Positions 27,612-37,865 are shown, numbered from the stretch's first letter. The stretch: 64,000 nucleotides of DNA from Thiomicrorhabdus sp033238645 (GCA_033238645.1 BQXR01000005.1:165345-229344), one strand, 5' to 3'. Notes: generated by a model from the letters alone, not told the origin. Made by a program: numbers and translations.

Positions 27612-29720
27612 TTATCCTCTACCCATTGTGGCGGCATCTGCATCAGGTGTCGCTTGTAGTGATGGTGATCTACGAACTAATGCATCAACTTCATAAGGTG
27701 ATATCAGCTGTACAGCCGAATCGTTATTATTTGGTAATTGACACTCAATCGCCGAGAAGTCTATAGAAGATGCCTTATTATCTAATACATCTTGCAAAAC
27801 CTCATTCGAGTGAGTGTAATCAAAGCCCTCTAGATCAAACATATTCCCTAGAACACGTAAGATTTTCCAAGCGGCTTTAGATTGGCCTTTAGGCTCTACA
27901 GCCATCTTGAAAGACTGTTTAGTCCCCGTTGCATTGACAAATGTACCTGCCGTTTCTGCAAAAGTAGCAATAGGTAACATAACATCAGCATAATCACGCT
28001 GGGTATCACTATCAAAGGCGGTCAGGTTAACCACAAAAGCAGCAGTGTTCATTGCTGACAGAGCAGCAGCAGAATTAGAAAAGTCAGCTTCTGGTTCAAC
28101 ATTCAAATTAATAAAAGCTTTCATAGCAGTAGTGATCATCTCGTGACTATTCTTACCAGATTTAGGTAAGAAATCTACTAAATGAGCACCAACTTCATTA
28201 GCCGCATTTGGCAAAATACTCAATTTAGCATCTGAGTTTTCAGCTATGAGTGCAGCTAGTTTTTGAATTACAGCATAATCACTATGATGTTGACTTATCT
28301 GACCAACAAAAATAGCGGCAGATTCTGCATCAACAAGTGTCTTCGCAATTACAATTTGTGATTCTGTTGGTGTAACGTCCTTTAACCATGCCTGATCAGA
28401 TTTTCCTGAAAGGCCAACTAAGGCCTTTGCAATACCGGCTAGATCAGCAACCATCCCTGCATCAGATGATCCCTGTACTATTTTGTAGTTGAATTCCAAT
28501 TCGGTTGGATTAAGTACAATGGCCTTAGCGCCATCTAATACGGCCTTACGAACACGGTGGTTGAGGATCGGTAGTTCTTTGCGTAAATACGAACCAACAA
28601 TTAATAGTGCATCTAATTTTTCAACATCAGCGATCTCATGTACTAAGGAAGGCGTATTGAAACCAGCCTTATCTGTTGTGAAATCAACTTGACGATGACG
28701 ATGATCAATATTTTCGACACCCAATCCACGTGCTAATTTTTGCAGCAAATGAAGTTCTTCGATTGTAGAGTTAGCTGAGGCAAGCACACCAATGTCTTTA
28801 CTCTTAGTAAGCACATCAGATAAACCATCAACAGCAAATTCAAGAGCTGTTTCCCACTCAACCTCACGCCACTCGTTGTTCTCTTTGATCATTGGCTGAG
28901 TTAGACGCTCTTGAGAATTGATTCCTTCATATGAGAAACGGTCTCTATCTGACAACCAAATCTCATTAATAGATTCATTATCACGAGGTACGACACGTTT
29001 AACTTCATTGTTCTTCGAATGAACTGTAATGTTGGAACCCATACTGTCGTGTGCAGAAATTGATTTGTGTGATTTCAACTCCCATGGGCGAGCTGAAAAT
29101 CTAAATGGCTTAGATGTTAGAGCACCTACTGGACATAAATCAATCATATTTCCAGACATTTCTGATGAAATTGATTTCTCAATATAAGTTCCAATAGACA
29201 TCCAGTCACTACGGCCTGTCGCACCCATCTCTTTCATTCCAGCAATTTCTTGGCCGAAGCGGACACAGCGAGTACAGTGAATACAGCGCGTCATATCAGT
29301 TTTAATTAACGAGCCAGCATCTTGGTCAGCAACAATGCGTTTTGATTCAGAGTAGCGTGATACATCATCACCATAATTGACAGCGACATCTTGTAGTTCA
29401 CACTCTCCACCTTGATCACAGATTGGGCAATCAAGCGGGTGATTGATTAGTAAAAACTCCATTACAGATTTCTGTGCTGCAACGGCCTTAGCTGACTTTG
29501 TATGAACTTTCATACCATCAGTAACAGGTGTCGCACAAGCAGGCAATGCTTTCCATGCACCCTCAACTTCTACAAGACACATGCGGCAGTTTGCTGCAAT
29601 TGACAGTTTCTTGTGGTAACAAAAACGGGGAATAGCAATCTGCGCACCGTCAGCAACATCAATCAGCATGTCACCTTCTTGGGCTTCAATAACTTGTCCG
29701 TTTATCTCGACTTTTACCAT
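27612..29720 (-). CDS. nuoG: NADH-quinone oxidoreductase subunit G
   Basis: 702 residues. Iron-sulfur subunit of the peripheral arm. The N-terminal [2Fe-2S] domain has PRFCYHKKLSIAANCRMCLVEVE; further ligands are in HPLDCPICDQGGECELQD and MTRCIHCTRCVRFGQE. A molybdopterin-oxidoreductase-like fold without cofactor follows from about residue 220. Its length fits the shorter NuoG type rather than the E. coli 908-residue type. Confidence 0.96.
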   Translation of the reverse strand: MVKVEINGQVIEAQEGDMLIDVADGAQIAIPRFCYHKKLSIAANCRMCLVEVEGAWKALPACATPVTDGMKVHTKSAKAVAAQKSVMEFLLINHPLDCPICDQGGECELQDVAVNYGDDVSRYSESKRIVADQDAGSLIKTDMTRCIHCTRCVRFGQEIAGMKEMGATGRSDWMSIGTYIEKSISSEMSGNMIDLCPVGALTSKPFRFSARPWELKSHKSISAHDSMGSNITVHSKNNEVKRVVPRDNESINEIWLSDRDRFSYEGINSQERLTQPMIKENNEWREVEWETALEFAVDGLSDVLTKSKDIGVLASANSTIEELHLLQKLARGLGVENIDHRHRQVDFTTDKAGFNTPSLVHEIADVEKLDALLIVGSYLRKELPILNHRVRKAVLDGAKAIVLNPTELEFNYKIVQGSSDAGMVADLAGIAKALVGLSGKSDQAWLKDVTPTESQIVIAKTLVDAESAAIFVGQISQHHSDYAVIQKLAALIAENSDAKLSILPNAANEVGAHLVDFLPKSGKNSHEMITTAMKAFINLNVEPEADFSNSAAALSAMNTAAFVVNLTAFDSDTQRDYADVMLPIATFAETAGTFVNATGTKQSFKMAVEPKGQSKAAWKILRVLGNMFDLEGFDYTHSNEVLQDVLDNKASSIDFSAIECQLPNNNDSAVQLISPYEVDALVRRSPSLQATPDADAATMGRG

Positions 29721-29779
29721 AATTTCATAACCTAAATTTTGATTTACTTAACAACGTTCAATAAAACTTTTTAAACGGT

Positions 29780-31060
29780 TTATTTACGGTCGTAAATACT
29801 GCAACCATGTTCAATATAGTGAACAAATTCTTCTTCATAATGTTCAAGAGCACTGGTTAATGCGATCGTAGCCGCATCCCCTAAACCACAGATAACATTA
29901 CCCATGATTTTGCCTGTAACATCTTTAAGTGCATCAATATCTTCTGGACGACCTTGCCCAGCACGAATACGCTTAAGAACTCTATATAACCAACCAGTCC
30001 CTTCTCGACAAGGAGAGCACTGACCACAAGATTCATCCCAGTAGAAATGACTTAGGTTCTCACATACCTTAACGATATCCGTCTGATCATCCATGACAAT
30101 CATTGAACCAGCACCAAGGAATGAACCTGCTTTAGCAATAGAATCGTAATCCATATTCATTTCCATTGCCTTTTCAGCAGGAAGAAATGCAGTTGAAGCA
30201 CCACCAGGAATAACACACTTAAGCTTGCGTCCTTTCCAGATGCCACCAGATAATTCCAAAAGGTCTTTGAACGGTGTTCCCATTCTAACTTCGAAGTTTC
30301 CAGGTTTACTAACATGACCAGAGACAGAGAAACATTTTGTGCCACCGGCATTCTTAACACCTAACTCATCAAACCACTCTCCGCCTTCAGAAAGAATCAT
30401 TGGGATCGAAGCTAGTGTTTCAGTATTGTTAATGGTTGTTGGTCGACCATATAGGCCAAAACTTGCTGGGAAAGGTGGTTTAAAACGAGGCTGACCTTTC
30501 TTACCTTCTATTGACTCAATTAATGCTGTCTCTTCACCACAGATATACGCACCTGCACCTAAGTGAGCATAAAGATCAAAGTCATAACCTGAGTCTAGGA
30601 TATTTTTTCCAAGCAGACCGGCTTCTCTCGCTTGATTTATGGCATTGGTAAAACGCTTATATGGTTCCCAAAACTCGCCACGGATATAGTTATAACCAGA
30701 AGATGCGCCAATAACATAACCTGCAATCATCATTCCTTCAACCAGCGCATGAGGGTTATAACGAAGAATATCGCGATCCTTAAAAGTACCGGGCTCGCCC
30801 TCATCAGAGTTACAGACAATGTACTTTTCGCCTGGCGCAAAGCGGTTCATAAAACTCCACTTCAATCCTGTCGGGAAACCAGCTCCACCACGACCACGAA
30901 TATTAGACGCTTTAACTTCGTCGATAATATCAACCGGCTCTAACTCACCCGCTAAAACTTTTTTCCAAATTTTGTAACCACCATTGGCGACATATATATC
31001 AATGTCCCAAGAGTTTTCTAGGTGGTTCAAACGGAAGCAATTTTCATTTTGTACGACCAT
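29780..31060 (-). CDS. nuoF: NADH-quinone oxidoreductase subunit F
   Basis: 426 residues. Binds NADH and FMN at the tip of complex I. Motifs: RGRGGAGFPTGLKWSFM, CNSDEGEPGTFKDRDI, GAYICGEETALIESIEG and the N3 cluster ligands in SCGQCSPCREGTGW. ATG 31060 has SD GGAG eight bases upstream and follows the nuoE stop; the start at 31078 would overlap nuoE. Confidence 0.97.
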   Translation of the reverse strand: MVVQNENCFRLNHLENSWDIDIYVANGGYKIWKKVLAGELEPVDIIDEVKASNIRGRGGAGFPTGLKWSFMNRFAPGEKYIVCNSDEGEPGTFKDRDILRYNPHALVEGMMIAGYVIGASSGYNYIRGEFWEPYKRFTNAINQAREAGLLGKNILDSGYDFDLYAHLGAGAYICGEETALIESIEGKKGQPRFKPPFPASFGLYGRPTTINNTETLASIPMILSEGGEWFDELGVKNAGGTKCFSVSGHVSKPGNFEVRMGTPFKDLLELSGGIWKGRKLKCVIPGGASTAFLPAEKAMEMNMDYDSIAKAGSFLGAGSMIVMDDQTDIVKVCENLSHFYWDESCGQCSPCREGTGWLYRVLKRIRAGQGRPEDIDALKDVTGKIMGNVICGLGDAATIALTSALEHYEEEFVHYIEHGCSIYDRK

Positions 31061-31064
31061 AAAA

Positions 31065-31565
31065 CTACTCCATACCATCTAGAATTTTATCAACTGATGC
31101 TTCAGTCAAATCTTCGTAATATATTTTACCAATCTGCATCATTGGGGCTCCACCACAGGCGCCTAGACACTCAACCTTTTTGATTGAGAACCTTCCATCC
31201 TTGCTTATTTCACCTGGTTTAATGTCATATTTTTTCTCCAAGTGTGCAAGAATGTCTTCACCACCACGTAACATGCATGAAATACTGTTACAAAGGTTGA
31301 TCTTGATCTCTCCAACTGGTGCGTGCTCATAGTTACCGTAGAAGGTCGCTACTTCATAAACCGAGATAGGTGTCATTTCTAGATAGTCTGCAATTTGATC
31401 CATTAGATCCGTTGTCAGATACCCATGATGTACCTCTTGTACGATACGTAAAGCAGCCATACAAGCAGACTGTCTCTGCTCTACTGGATAGTTTGAAATC
31501 CACTTATCAATTCGTTTTTTTACATCACCTTGGATGAAATTTTCTGTGTTCATTGGTGAACTCAT
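31065..31565 (-). CDS. nuoE: NADH-quinone oxidoreductase subunit E
   Basis: 166 residues, thioredoxin-like fold with one [2Fe-2S] cluster. Ligands are in NLCNSISCMLRGG and ECLGACGGAPMM. It begins in a 4-bp ATGA overlap with the nuoD stop, so the two are translationally coupled. Confidence 0.96.
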   Translation of the reverse strand: MSSPMNTENFIQGDVKKRIDKWISNYPVEQRQSACMAALRIVQEVHHGYLTTDLMDQIADYLEMTPISVYEVATFYGNYEHAPVGEIKINLCNSISCMLRGGEDILAHLEKKYDIKPGEISKDGRFSIKKVECLGACGGAPMMQIGKIYYEDLTEASVDKILDGME

Positions 31566-32815
31566 CGATCTACCTCTCCAAAAACAATATCCTGTGTACC
31601 AATAATAGAAACAACATCAGCAATCATATGACCTTGAATCATCTCATTAAGGGATGCCAAGTGAACAAATCCAGGCGCTCTTACCTTCATACGATAAGGT
31701 TTGTTTGCACCATCTGAAACCATATAAATCCCAAACTCGCCTTTTGGATGCTCAACGGCTGAATAAGCTTCGCCTTCTGGCACAGAATAACCTTCAGAAA
31801 ATAACTTAAAGTGGTGAATCAGTGCTTCCATATTTGCTTTAGAATCTTCACGTTTAGGAGGCGCCACTTTATTGTCATCACTCATGACAGGACCTGGATT
31901 AGCATTTAGCCAATCAACACACTGCATAATGATTTTATTGGATTCACGCATCTCCGCAATGCGTACCAAATAACGATCATAACAATCACCCGTTTTACCA
32001 ACAGGAATATCAAATTCTAATTTGTCATAAACCTCATAAGGCTGTTTCTTACGCAGATCCCACTCAATGCCAGAGCCACGAAGCATTGGGCCTGTAAACC
32101 CAAGCTGTAAAGCTCTTTCAGGAGAGACAATTCCGATATCTACAGTACGTTGTTTCCAAATACGGTTATCTGTTAGCAGCGTCTCGTACTCATCAATATA
32201 ACCAGGAAAACGCTTTGTGAATGCTTCAATAAAATCAAGAAGAGAACCTTCACGATCTTTATTTAATTTATTTAACTTCTCACCAGAATGCCATTTAGAC
32301 TCAGCATGCTTTGCCATTGTATCTGGCAAGTCACGATAGACTCCACCTGGGCGGTAGTAAGCAGCATGCATACGAGCACCTGATACGGCCTCATAGCAAT
32401 CCATTAGATCTTCACGTTCACGAAAGGCATAAAGGAAAACAGTCATAGCACCGATATCTAACGCGTGTGCTCCAAGCCACATTAAATGGTTTAGAATTCG
32501 AGTAATCTCATCAAATAATACTCGAATATATTGTGCACGTTCTGGCACTTCAATCTTGAGCATTTTTTCAATTGCCATAACATAGGCGTGCTCATTACTC
32601 ATCATAGAAACATAATCTAAGCGATCCATATAACCAATAGATTGATTATAGGTTTTATATTCAGCTAGCTTTTCAGTTCCACGATGTAAAAGACCAATAT
32701 GAGGATCAGAACGAACGATCGTTTCACCATCCAACTCAAGGATTAGGCGAAGTACACCATGTGCGGATGGATGCTGTGGACCAAAGTTGAGGGTATAGTT
32801 ACGAATTTCTGGCAT
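31562..32815 (-). CDS. nuoD: NADH-quinone oxidoreductase subunit D
   Basis: 417 residues, 49-kDa subunit lining the quinone site; related to [NiFe] hydrogenase large subunits. Motifs: NFGPQHPSAHGVLRLILELDGE, HIGLLHRGTEKL, YMDRLDYVSMMSNEHAY and the C-terminal DPHIG-like/IGTQDIVFGEVDR end. A separate protein from NuoC, unlike E. coli. Confidence 0.97.
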   Translation of the reverse strand: MPEIRNYTLNFGPQHPSAHGVLRLILELDGETIVRSDPHIGLLHRGTEKLAEYKTYNQSIGYMDRLDYVSMMSNEHAYVMAIEKMLKIEVPERAQYIRVLFDEITRILNHLMWLGAHALDIGAMTVFLYAFREREDLMDCYEAVSGARMHAAYYRPGGVYRDLPDTMAKHAESKWHSGEKLNKLNKDREGSLLDFIEAFTKRFPGYIDEYETLLTDNRIWKQRTVDIGIVSPERALQLGFTGPMLRGSGIEWDLRKKQPYEVYDKLEFDIPVGKTGDCYDRYLVRIAEMRESNKIIMQCVDWLNANPGPVMSDDNKVAPPKREDSKANMEALIHHFKLFSEGYSVPEGEAYSAVEHPKGEFGIYMVSDGANKPYRMKVRAPGFVHLASLNEMIQGHMIADVVSIIGTQDIVFGEVDR

Positions 32816-32828
32816 TTGTTATTCCTAA

Positions 32829-33500
32829 TTACACATTTTGAGGTGATTGTTTACGAATCACTCTTGGAACGTTCACTCTATTCTCAATAGAGACAGGTTC
32901 ATAAACAACACGACCTTTTTCAGAGTCGTAGCGCATTTCAACATGACCTGTTAATGGGAAGTCCTTTCTTAACGGATGACCGACAAAACCATAGTCAGTT
33001 AGGATACGACGCAAATCAGGATGACCATTAAATAGGATACCAAACATATCAAATGCTTCACGCTCAAACCAGTCTGCACAATTCCAGAGACTTATGACAC
33101 TTTCAACCATTGGCATTTGAGTTGTATCAGGATAAACTTTGACACGTAAACGGACATTATTTTGAATGGACAGAAAGTGATAGACGACTGCAAAACGTCT
33201 AGGCATATCAAGGATCTCGTCAGTTTGATCTTCAGCAAAGTCAAATACCCCCCTGCTGAAACCTTTATTGACCGCTGTCATGGTTTCCCAGTTAGCCTGA
33301 CCATAATCTAAATAATCAACACCACAAAGATCAATTAACTGCTCAAAGCCTAAAGTGTCTTTAATTTTTTTAAACGCATCTAAAGCGCCCGAAGCGACTA
33401 ACTCTACCGTAAGCTCATTAACATCAATGACTGACGTAACCACTGCAGTGCTTAAAACTTCATTTAATCTATTTTGTAAATCTAATACTGACTGTTTCAT
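32829..33500 (-). CDS. nuoC: NADH-quinone oxidoreductase subunit C
   Basis: 223 residues, 30-kDa subunit. Motifs: DLCGVDYLDYGQ, AVVYHFLSIQNNVRLRVK, WFEREAFDMFGILFNGHPDLRRILTDYGFVGHPLRKDFPLTGHVEMRYD. ATG 33500 was preferred to the upstream TTG at 33521. A C-run motif (6 C) at 33248 encodes part of FSRGVFDF. Confidence 0.97.
   Translation of the reverse strand: MKQSVLDLQNRLNEVLSTAVVTSVIDVNELTVELVASGALDAFKKIKDTLGFEQLIDLCGVDYLDYGQANWETMTAVNKGFSRGVFDFAEDQTDEILDMPRRFAVVYHFLSIQNNVRLRVKVYPDTTQMPMVESVISLWNCADWFEREAFDMFGILFNGHPDLRRILTDYGFVGHPLRKDFPLTGHVEMRYDSEKGRVVYEPVSIENRVNVPRVIRKQSPQNV
33248..33259 (+). repeat. C-run/TGYTNA dispersed motif (C6, TGCTGA)
   Basis: Six C then TGCTGA inside nuoC, the shortest clear copy. 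Confidence 0.6.
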
Positions 33501-33524
33501 AGTAAAACTACTTTTGTTCAATGG

Positions 33525-34001
33525 TTAGCGAGCAATTGTGTTTGTACGTTTGATCTTATTCTGTAACTGAATAATCCCATAGAGAAGTGCTTCCGCAGTA
33601 GGAGGACACCCAGGCACATAAACATCGACAGGTACGATACGATCACACCCTCTGACAACAGAGTATGAATAATGATAGTAACCACCACCATTAGCACATG
33701 ATCCCATCGAGATCACCCAACGAGGCTCGGCCATCTGATCATAAACTTTACGCAGAGCAGGTGCCATTTTGTTAACCAGTGTTCCTGCTACGACCATCAC
33801 ATCTGACTGTCTTGGACTTGGGCGGAAGATAATTCCGAAACGATCCAAATCATAACGCGAAGCTCCTGCATGCATCATCTCGACAGCACAACAAGCCAAA
33901 CCAAAAGTCATTGGCCAAAGAGAACCAGTACGCGCCCAGTTAATTAATTTATCTGCTGAGGTTGTAACAACCCCTTCTTTTAGAACACCTTCTACTCCCA
34001 T
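33525..34001 (-). CDS. nuoB: NADH-quinone oxidoreductase subunit B
   Basis: 158 residues, carries cluster N2 next to the quinone site. Cys ligands are in GLACCAVEMM, SMGSCANGGGYY and VPGCPPTAEALLYG. ATG 34001 has SD AAGGAG eight bases upstream and overlaps the nuoA 3' end by 10 bp; a longer reading from 34022 is less likely. Confidence 0.97.
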   Translation of the reverse strand: MGVEGVLKEGVVTTSADKLINWARTGSLWPMTFGLACCAVEMMHAGASRYDLDRFGIIFRPSPRQSDVMVVAGTLVNKMAPALRKVYDQMAEPRWVISMGSCANGGGYYHYSYSVVRGCDRIVPVDVYVPGCPPTAEALLYGIIQLQNKIKRTNTIAR

Positions 34002-34348
34002 TCCAGCGCTCCTTTTCTCCACTCGTAGATAAAACCAACCACAAGCAATGACAAGAAAACACCCATTGCAAGTAAACCAAATGTCCCTATCTCATCTAAT
34101 ACGATAGCCCAAGGGAATAAGAAGGCAATTTCTAAATCGAAGATAATAAACAAGATTGCCACAAGATAGAAGCGTACATCAAATTTCATACGCGCATCTT
34201 CAAAGGCTTCAAACCCACACTCATAGGGTGAGTTTTTTTCAGCGTTGGGTTTCTTCGGACCTAGCAAGTAACCGATTAATATCGGACCTACACCGAATAA
34301 CGCGCCTAGTACAATAAAAACCAGGACTGGAAGATAGTTCTCTAGCAT
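33992..34348 (-). CDS. nuoA: NADH-quinone oxidoreductase subunit A
   Basis: 118 residues with three helices. First gene of the complete 14-gene nuoA-N operon. Motifs: KNSPYECGFEAFEDARMKFDVRFYLVAILFIIFDLEIAFLFPWA. The operon begins 58 bp after tRNA-Leu, so it may be cotranscribed with secG-tRNA. Confidence 0.97.
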   Translation of the reverse strand: MLENYLPVLVFIVLGALFGVGPILIGYLLGPKKPNAEKNSPYECGFEAFEDARMKFDVRFYLVAILFIIFDLEIAFLFPWAIVLDEIGTFGLLAMGVFLSLLVVGFIYEWRKGALEWE

Positions 34349-34405
34349 GGGTACTGACCTCGTCTAGCATTAAATTGACTACTATTTTACTAGTAGCTCT
34401 AAATA

Positions 34406-34490
34406 TGGTGCCGATGGCCGGACTCGAACCGGCACAGCTTACGCCACTACCCCCTCAAGGTAGCGTGTCTACCAATTTCACCACATCGGC
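34406..34490 (-). tRNA. tRNA-Leu (GAG)
   Basis: 85 nt including CCA. Minus strand begins GCCGATGTGGTGAAATTGGTAG; the anticodon loop TTGAGGG in stem CTACC/GGTAG gives GAG. A long variable arm is present, as in tRNA-Leu. It sits between secG and nuoA, a classic gammaproteobacterial position. Confidence 0.96.
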
Positions 34491-34499
34491 TTTGTTGTA

Positions 34500-34814
34500 T
34501 TACTCAGGAATAACAGGTGAATCAGGGTTTTTCACCTGTTCACTTGCAACTTCCTTAGTAACACTTTGGTAACCTTTTGCTTGTTGGCTTGCAATATAAG
34601 CCAGCGTCAAACTAGTTACAAAAAAGCACGCTGCAACTACAGCAGTCATTCTCGATAAGAATGTCCCTGAGCCAGCACTACCAAATACTGATTGCGAAGA
34701 TCCTCCGCCACCAAAATTTGCACCTGCATCAGCACCTTTTCCGTGCTGAAGCAAAACTAATACGATTAATACGAATGCAATAAGAATATGCACCACTAAA
34801 ACAATTTCAAACAT
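34500..34814 (-). CDS. secG: preprotein translocase subunit SecG
   Basis: 104 residues, two helices (about 2-22 and 52-72) around a Gly/Ser-rich loop with FGGGGSSQSVFGSAGSGTFL. Auxiliary subunit of the SecYEG channel. ATG 34814 overlaps the tpiA stop (TAATG) and has the SD AGGTG; the longer frame from 34835 lies inside tpiA. Confidence 0.95.
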   Translation of the reverse strand: MFEIVLVVHILIAFVLIVLVLLQHGKGADAGANFGGGGSSQSVFGSAGSGTFLSRMTAVVAACFFVTSLTLAYIASQQAKGYQSVTKEVASEQVKNPDSPVIPE

Positions 34815-35572
34815 TAAACACCTGCCGCTTTGCAAATAGCAATAAAGTCGTCAGCATCAAGAGATGCTCCACCAATTAAACCGCCATCAATATCAGGCTG
34901 GCCAAATAACTCTTCTGCATTACCTGGCTTGACACTGCCGCCGTACTGAATAATGACTTTTTCTGCAATTACTGAATCTAAACCCGCTAACTTGCCACGG
35001 ATAAACGCGTGTACATCTTGAGCTTGTTGAGGTGAAGCAGTTACGCCTGTTCCAATAGCCCAAACTGGCTCATAAGCAATTACAATTTTTTCAAATGCAG
35101 TGATGCCAACAACAGCTAAGACAGCATCTAGCTGTGCTGAAATAACTGTTTCCATCACGCCTGATTCACGTTCTTTTAACGTTTCACCGACACAAAGAAT
35201 TGGCACAACACCACCATTCAATGCAACTTGAACTTTCGCAGCGACTTCTAAGTCTGTTTCACCATAGATAGCTCGACGTTCAGAATGTCCTAAAATAACA
35301 TAATGACATCCCAAATCTTTCAGCATTGCAACTGAGTTCTCACCAGTAAACGCACCTTGATGTGGCTCTTCGGCCATATTTTGGGCACCAACGGCGATCG
35401 CATCAGTAGACAAACTGCGATTTGTATAGTCAATGTATAACGAAGGTGGACATACTGCTATATCAACACCATTAACCTCTCCTACCTTTGAATTTAAACC
35501 CGATATTAAATTCAAAATAAATGCTTTAGAACCGTGCATTTTCCAGTTCCCAGCAACAAATGGCTTTCTCAT
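34814..35572 (-). CDS. tpiA: triose-phosphate isomerase
   Basis: 252 residues. Interconverts DHAP and glyceraldehyde-3-P. The substrate Lys is in AGNWKMHGS, the catalytic His in ILGHSERRAI and the catalytic Glu in IAYEPVWAIGTG; loop 7 IIQYGGSVKPGNA is present. Translationally coupled to secG. Confidence 0.97.
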   Translation of the reverse strand: MRKPFVAGNWKMHGSKAFILNLISGLNSKVGEVNGVDIAVCPPSLYIDYTNRSLSTDAIAVGAQNMAEEPHQGAFTGENSVAMLKDLGCHYVILGHSERRAIYGETDLEVAAKVQVALNGGVVPILCVGETLKERESGVMETVISAQLDAVLAVVGITAFEKIVIAYEPVWAIGTGVTASPQQAQDVHAFIRGKLAGLDSVIAEKVIIQYGGSVKPGNAEELFGQPDIDGGLIGGASLDADDFIAICKAAGV

Positions 35573-35640
35573 TTGATATTCTCCGACACAAAAGTTTCAC
35601 AATGGTAGCGGTTTATTCCACTAAAAACAACATTGAAATT

Positions 35641-36975
35641 TTAAGAAAATTCTGATTTAACTAAATTAACCAGTTCTTGGGCTACTTTTTCAACAATCAC
35701 AGAGTCCTGCCCTTCGACCATGACCCTTATTAAAGGCTCAGTACCCGATGCCCTTATTAAAATTCGACCCGATGCACCCATTTGATTTTCGAGCAGCGTA
35801 ATTCGCTCTTTAAGTGGCAAGTTCGTACTTAGGCCAGAGGCATCCTCAACTTCAACATTCTTTAAAACCTGAGGATACATCTCAAGCTCACCTTTCAGTT
35901 GAAGCAAACTTTTCCCACTATCAACGACAGCTGAAAGCACCTGAAGTGCAGCGACAATTCCATCACCTGTTGTTGTCTTATCAAGACATAGAACATGCCC
36001 TGAAGGTTCAGCACCATATATCAACTCATTCTGAACCAAGCACTCCATCACATAGCGGTCACCAACAGACGTTCTATGTAGCTCGATACCTTTGGCTTTA
36101 AGGGCGTTTTCAACCCCCAGGTTGCTCATTACAGTTCCTGCTACTGCAGAGATCTTATTTTTGCCTGCTGTCGCTAATAGATAGAGTATGGCATCACCGT
36201 CAAGAACAACACCCTGCTCATCTACCATCATTACACGATCACCATCACCATCAAAGCCGATGCCAAAGTCAGCATAGTGCTCGACAACCGTTTTCTTAAG
36301 AAGCTCAAGATGTGTCGCACCACAACCGCTATTAATATTTAAACCATCAGGTTCAGCACCTATGATAATAACTTCTGCACCAAGCTCTTCAAAAACACTT
36401 GGTGCAACATGATAGGTAGCCCCATGAGCACAATCCAAAACGATCTTCAAACCATCTAACTTTTTAGAGGCTGAAAATGTGCTTTTACAGAACTCGATGT
36501 ATCTACCGGGTGCATCGTCAATTCGACGAGCTTTACCCAGTAACTCAGATGAAACCGTCTCTATTTCTTCTTCAAATACCTGCTCAATCTCAAACTCTAC
36601 TTCATCACTAATTTTTCTACCTGTAGAAGAGAAGAACTTAATACCATTATCGTAATGAGGATTGTGCGACGCACTAATGACTATACCCATGTCAGCATGA
36701 AAGGTTTGAGTCAGATAGGCAACGGCAGGTGTCGGCATAGGGCCTAGCAACATCACATCAACACCAGCAGAAATCAAACCTGCCTCGAGAGCAGACTCAA
36801 ACATATAACCTGAAATGCGAGTATCCTTACCGATCATGACAGTGCTTTGTCCGCGCGCACGCATAACCTTTCCAACGGCCCAACCTAGTTTCAAGATTTG
36901 ATCTGGACTAATCATGCCCTTACCGACACGATTTCGAATACCATCTGTGCCAAAATATTTCTTTTGATTCTGCAT
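35641..36975 (-). CDS. glmM: phosphoglucosamine mutase
   Basis: 444 residues. Converts glucosamine-6-P to glucosamine-1-P for peptidoglycan and LPS. The phosphoserine loop is VISASHNPHYDNG, the metal loop GFDGDGDRVMMVD, the sugar loop GAEPSGHVL and the phosphate loop RASGTEPLIRVM. The start is ATG 36975; a TTG two codons upstream is possible. Confidence 0.97.
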   Translation of the reverse strand: MQNQKKYFGTDGIRNRVGKGMISPDQILKLGWAVGKVMRARGQSTVMIGKDTRISGYMFESALEAGLISAGVDVMLLGPMPTPAVAYLTQTFHADMGIVISASHNPHYDNGIKFFSSTGRKISDEVEFEIEQVFEEEIETVSSELLGKARRIDDAPGRYIEFCKSTFSASKKLDGLKIVLDCAHGATYHVAPSVFEELGAEVIIIGAEPDGLNINSGCGATHLELLKKTVVEHYADFGIGFDGDGDRVMMVDEQGVVLDGDAILYLLATAGKNKISAVAGTVMSNLGVENALKAKGIELHRTSVGDRYVMECLVQNELIYGAEPSGHVLCLDKTTTGDGIVAALQVLSAVVDSGKSLLQLKGELEMYPQVLKNVEVEDASGLSTNLPLKERITLLENQMGASGRILIRASGTEPLIRVMVEGQDSVIVEKVAQELVNLVKSEFS

Positions 36976-37015
36976 ATCCAAACTAACCTTCTCAAACTAA
37001 ATTCTGTATTTCTTA

Positions 37016-37852
37016 CTACTTCAAACTCGCCGCAATACGCAGCGCATCAACGGTCTCTTTGACATCGTGCACTCGAACGATACTCGCACCTTTTAGAGCA
37101 GCCAACACTGCTGACGTTACACTACCTACCAGACGATTATCCGGTAATGCCCCACCTAAGAGCTCTGCAATCATTCTTTTACGCGAAACACCCACCAATA
37201 CTGGGTATTTTAATACGGTGATTTGCTCTAGATTTCTAAATAAATCTACATTATGTTCAAGTGTTTTACCAAAACCAAAACCTGGGTCTAAAATAATGTT
37301 CTTGGACAATATTCCAGCGTCTTCACAGGCTTTTACTCGCTCCAATAAAAAACTAGTAACTTCACTCAGAACATCCGTATAAACGGGATCCTCCTGCATA
37401 GAAGCAAACTCTCCCTGCTTATGCATCAAACAGACCGCTACACCCGATTCAGCCGCGACTTCTACAGCGCCACATGATTGTAAAGCATTAACATCATTAA
37501 TCAAGCTTACACCTGCATCAATAGCCGCTCTCATCACCTCTGTTTTATAAGTATCAATGGAGACTGCTACGTCAAACTGCTCTGTGATCCATTCAATGAC
37601 AGGCATTACACGTGAAAGCTCTTCATCTAAGGTGACCAGCTGAGCACCCGGGCGGGTCGACTCACCACCAATATCAATAATATCAACACCCGCATCAATC
37701 ATACTTATAACCCGCTCTTCTAATGCTGATTTATGATTAAAACACCCTCCATCATAAAAGGAGTCGGGAGTTACATTAAGAATACCCATCACAAGGGTAC
37801 CCCCCCCCTGCTTAATTTTTTTTGCTTCAACTAGGTCATTAACACTAAGCAT
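37016..37852 (-). CDS. folP: dihydropteroate synthase
   Basis: 278 residues. Joins pABA to hydroxymethyl-dihydropterin pyrophosphate in folate synthesis. Motifs: VMGILNVTPDSFYDGG, IDIGGESTRPGA, SLINDVNAL, LDPGFGFGKT and LVGVSRKRM. ATG 37852 has a perfect SD (GGAGG). A longer frame runs up into ftsH through a terminator and is rejected. A 9-C motif at 37800 encodes KQGGGT near the N-terminus. Confidence 0.96.
   Translation of the reverse strand: MLSVNDLVEAKKIKQGGGTLVMGILNVTPDSFYDGGCFNHKSALEERVISMIDAGVDIIDIGGESTRPGAQLVTLDEELSRVMPVIEWITEQFDVAVSIDTYKTEVMRAAIDAGVSLINDVNALQSCGAVEVAAESGVAVCLMHKQGEFASMQEDPVYTDVLSEVTSFLLERVKACEDAGILSKNIILDPGFGFGKTLEHNVDLFRNLEQITVLKYPVLVGVSRKRMIAELLGGALPDNRLVGSVTSAVLAALKGASIVRVHDVKETVDALRIAASLK
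37800..37814 (+). repeat. C-run/TGYTNA dispersed motif (C9, TGCTTA)
   Basis: Nine C then TGCTTA inside folP (codons of Gln-Gly-Gly-Gly). Confidence 0.7.
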
Positions 37853-37865
37853 AAAACCTCCATTC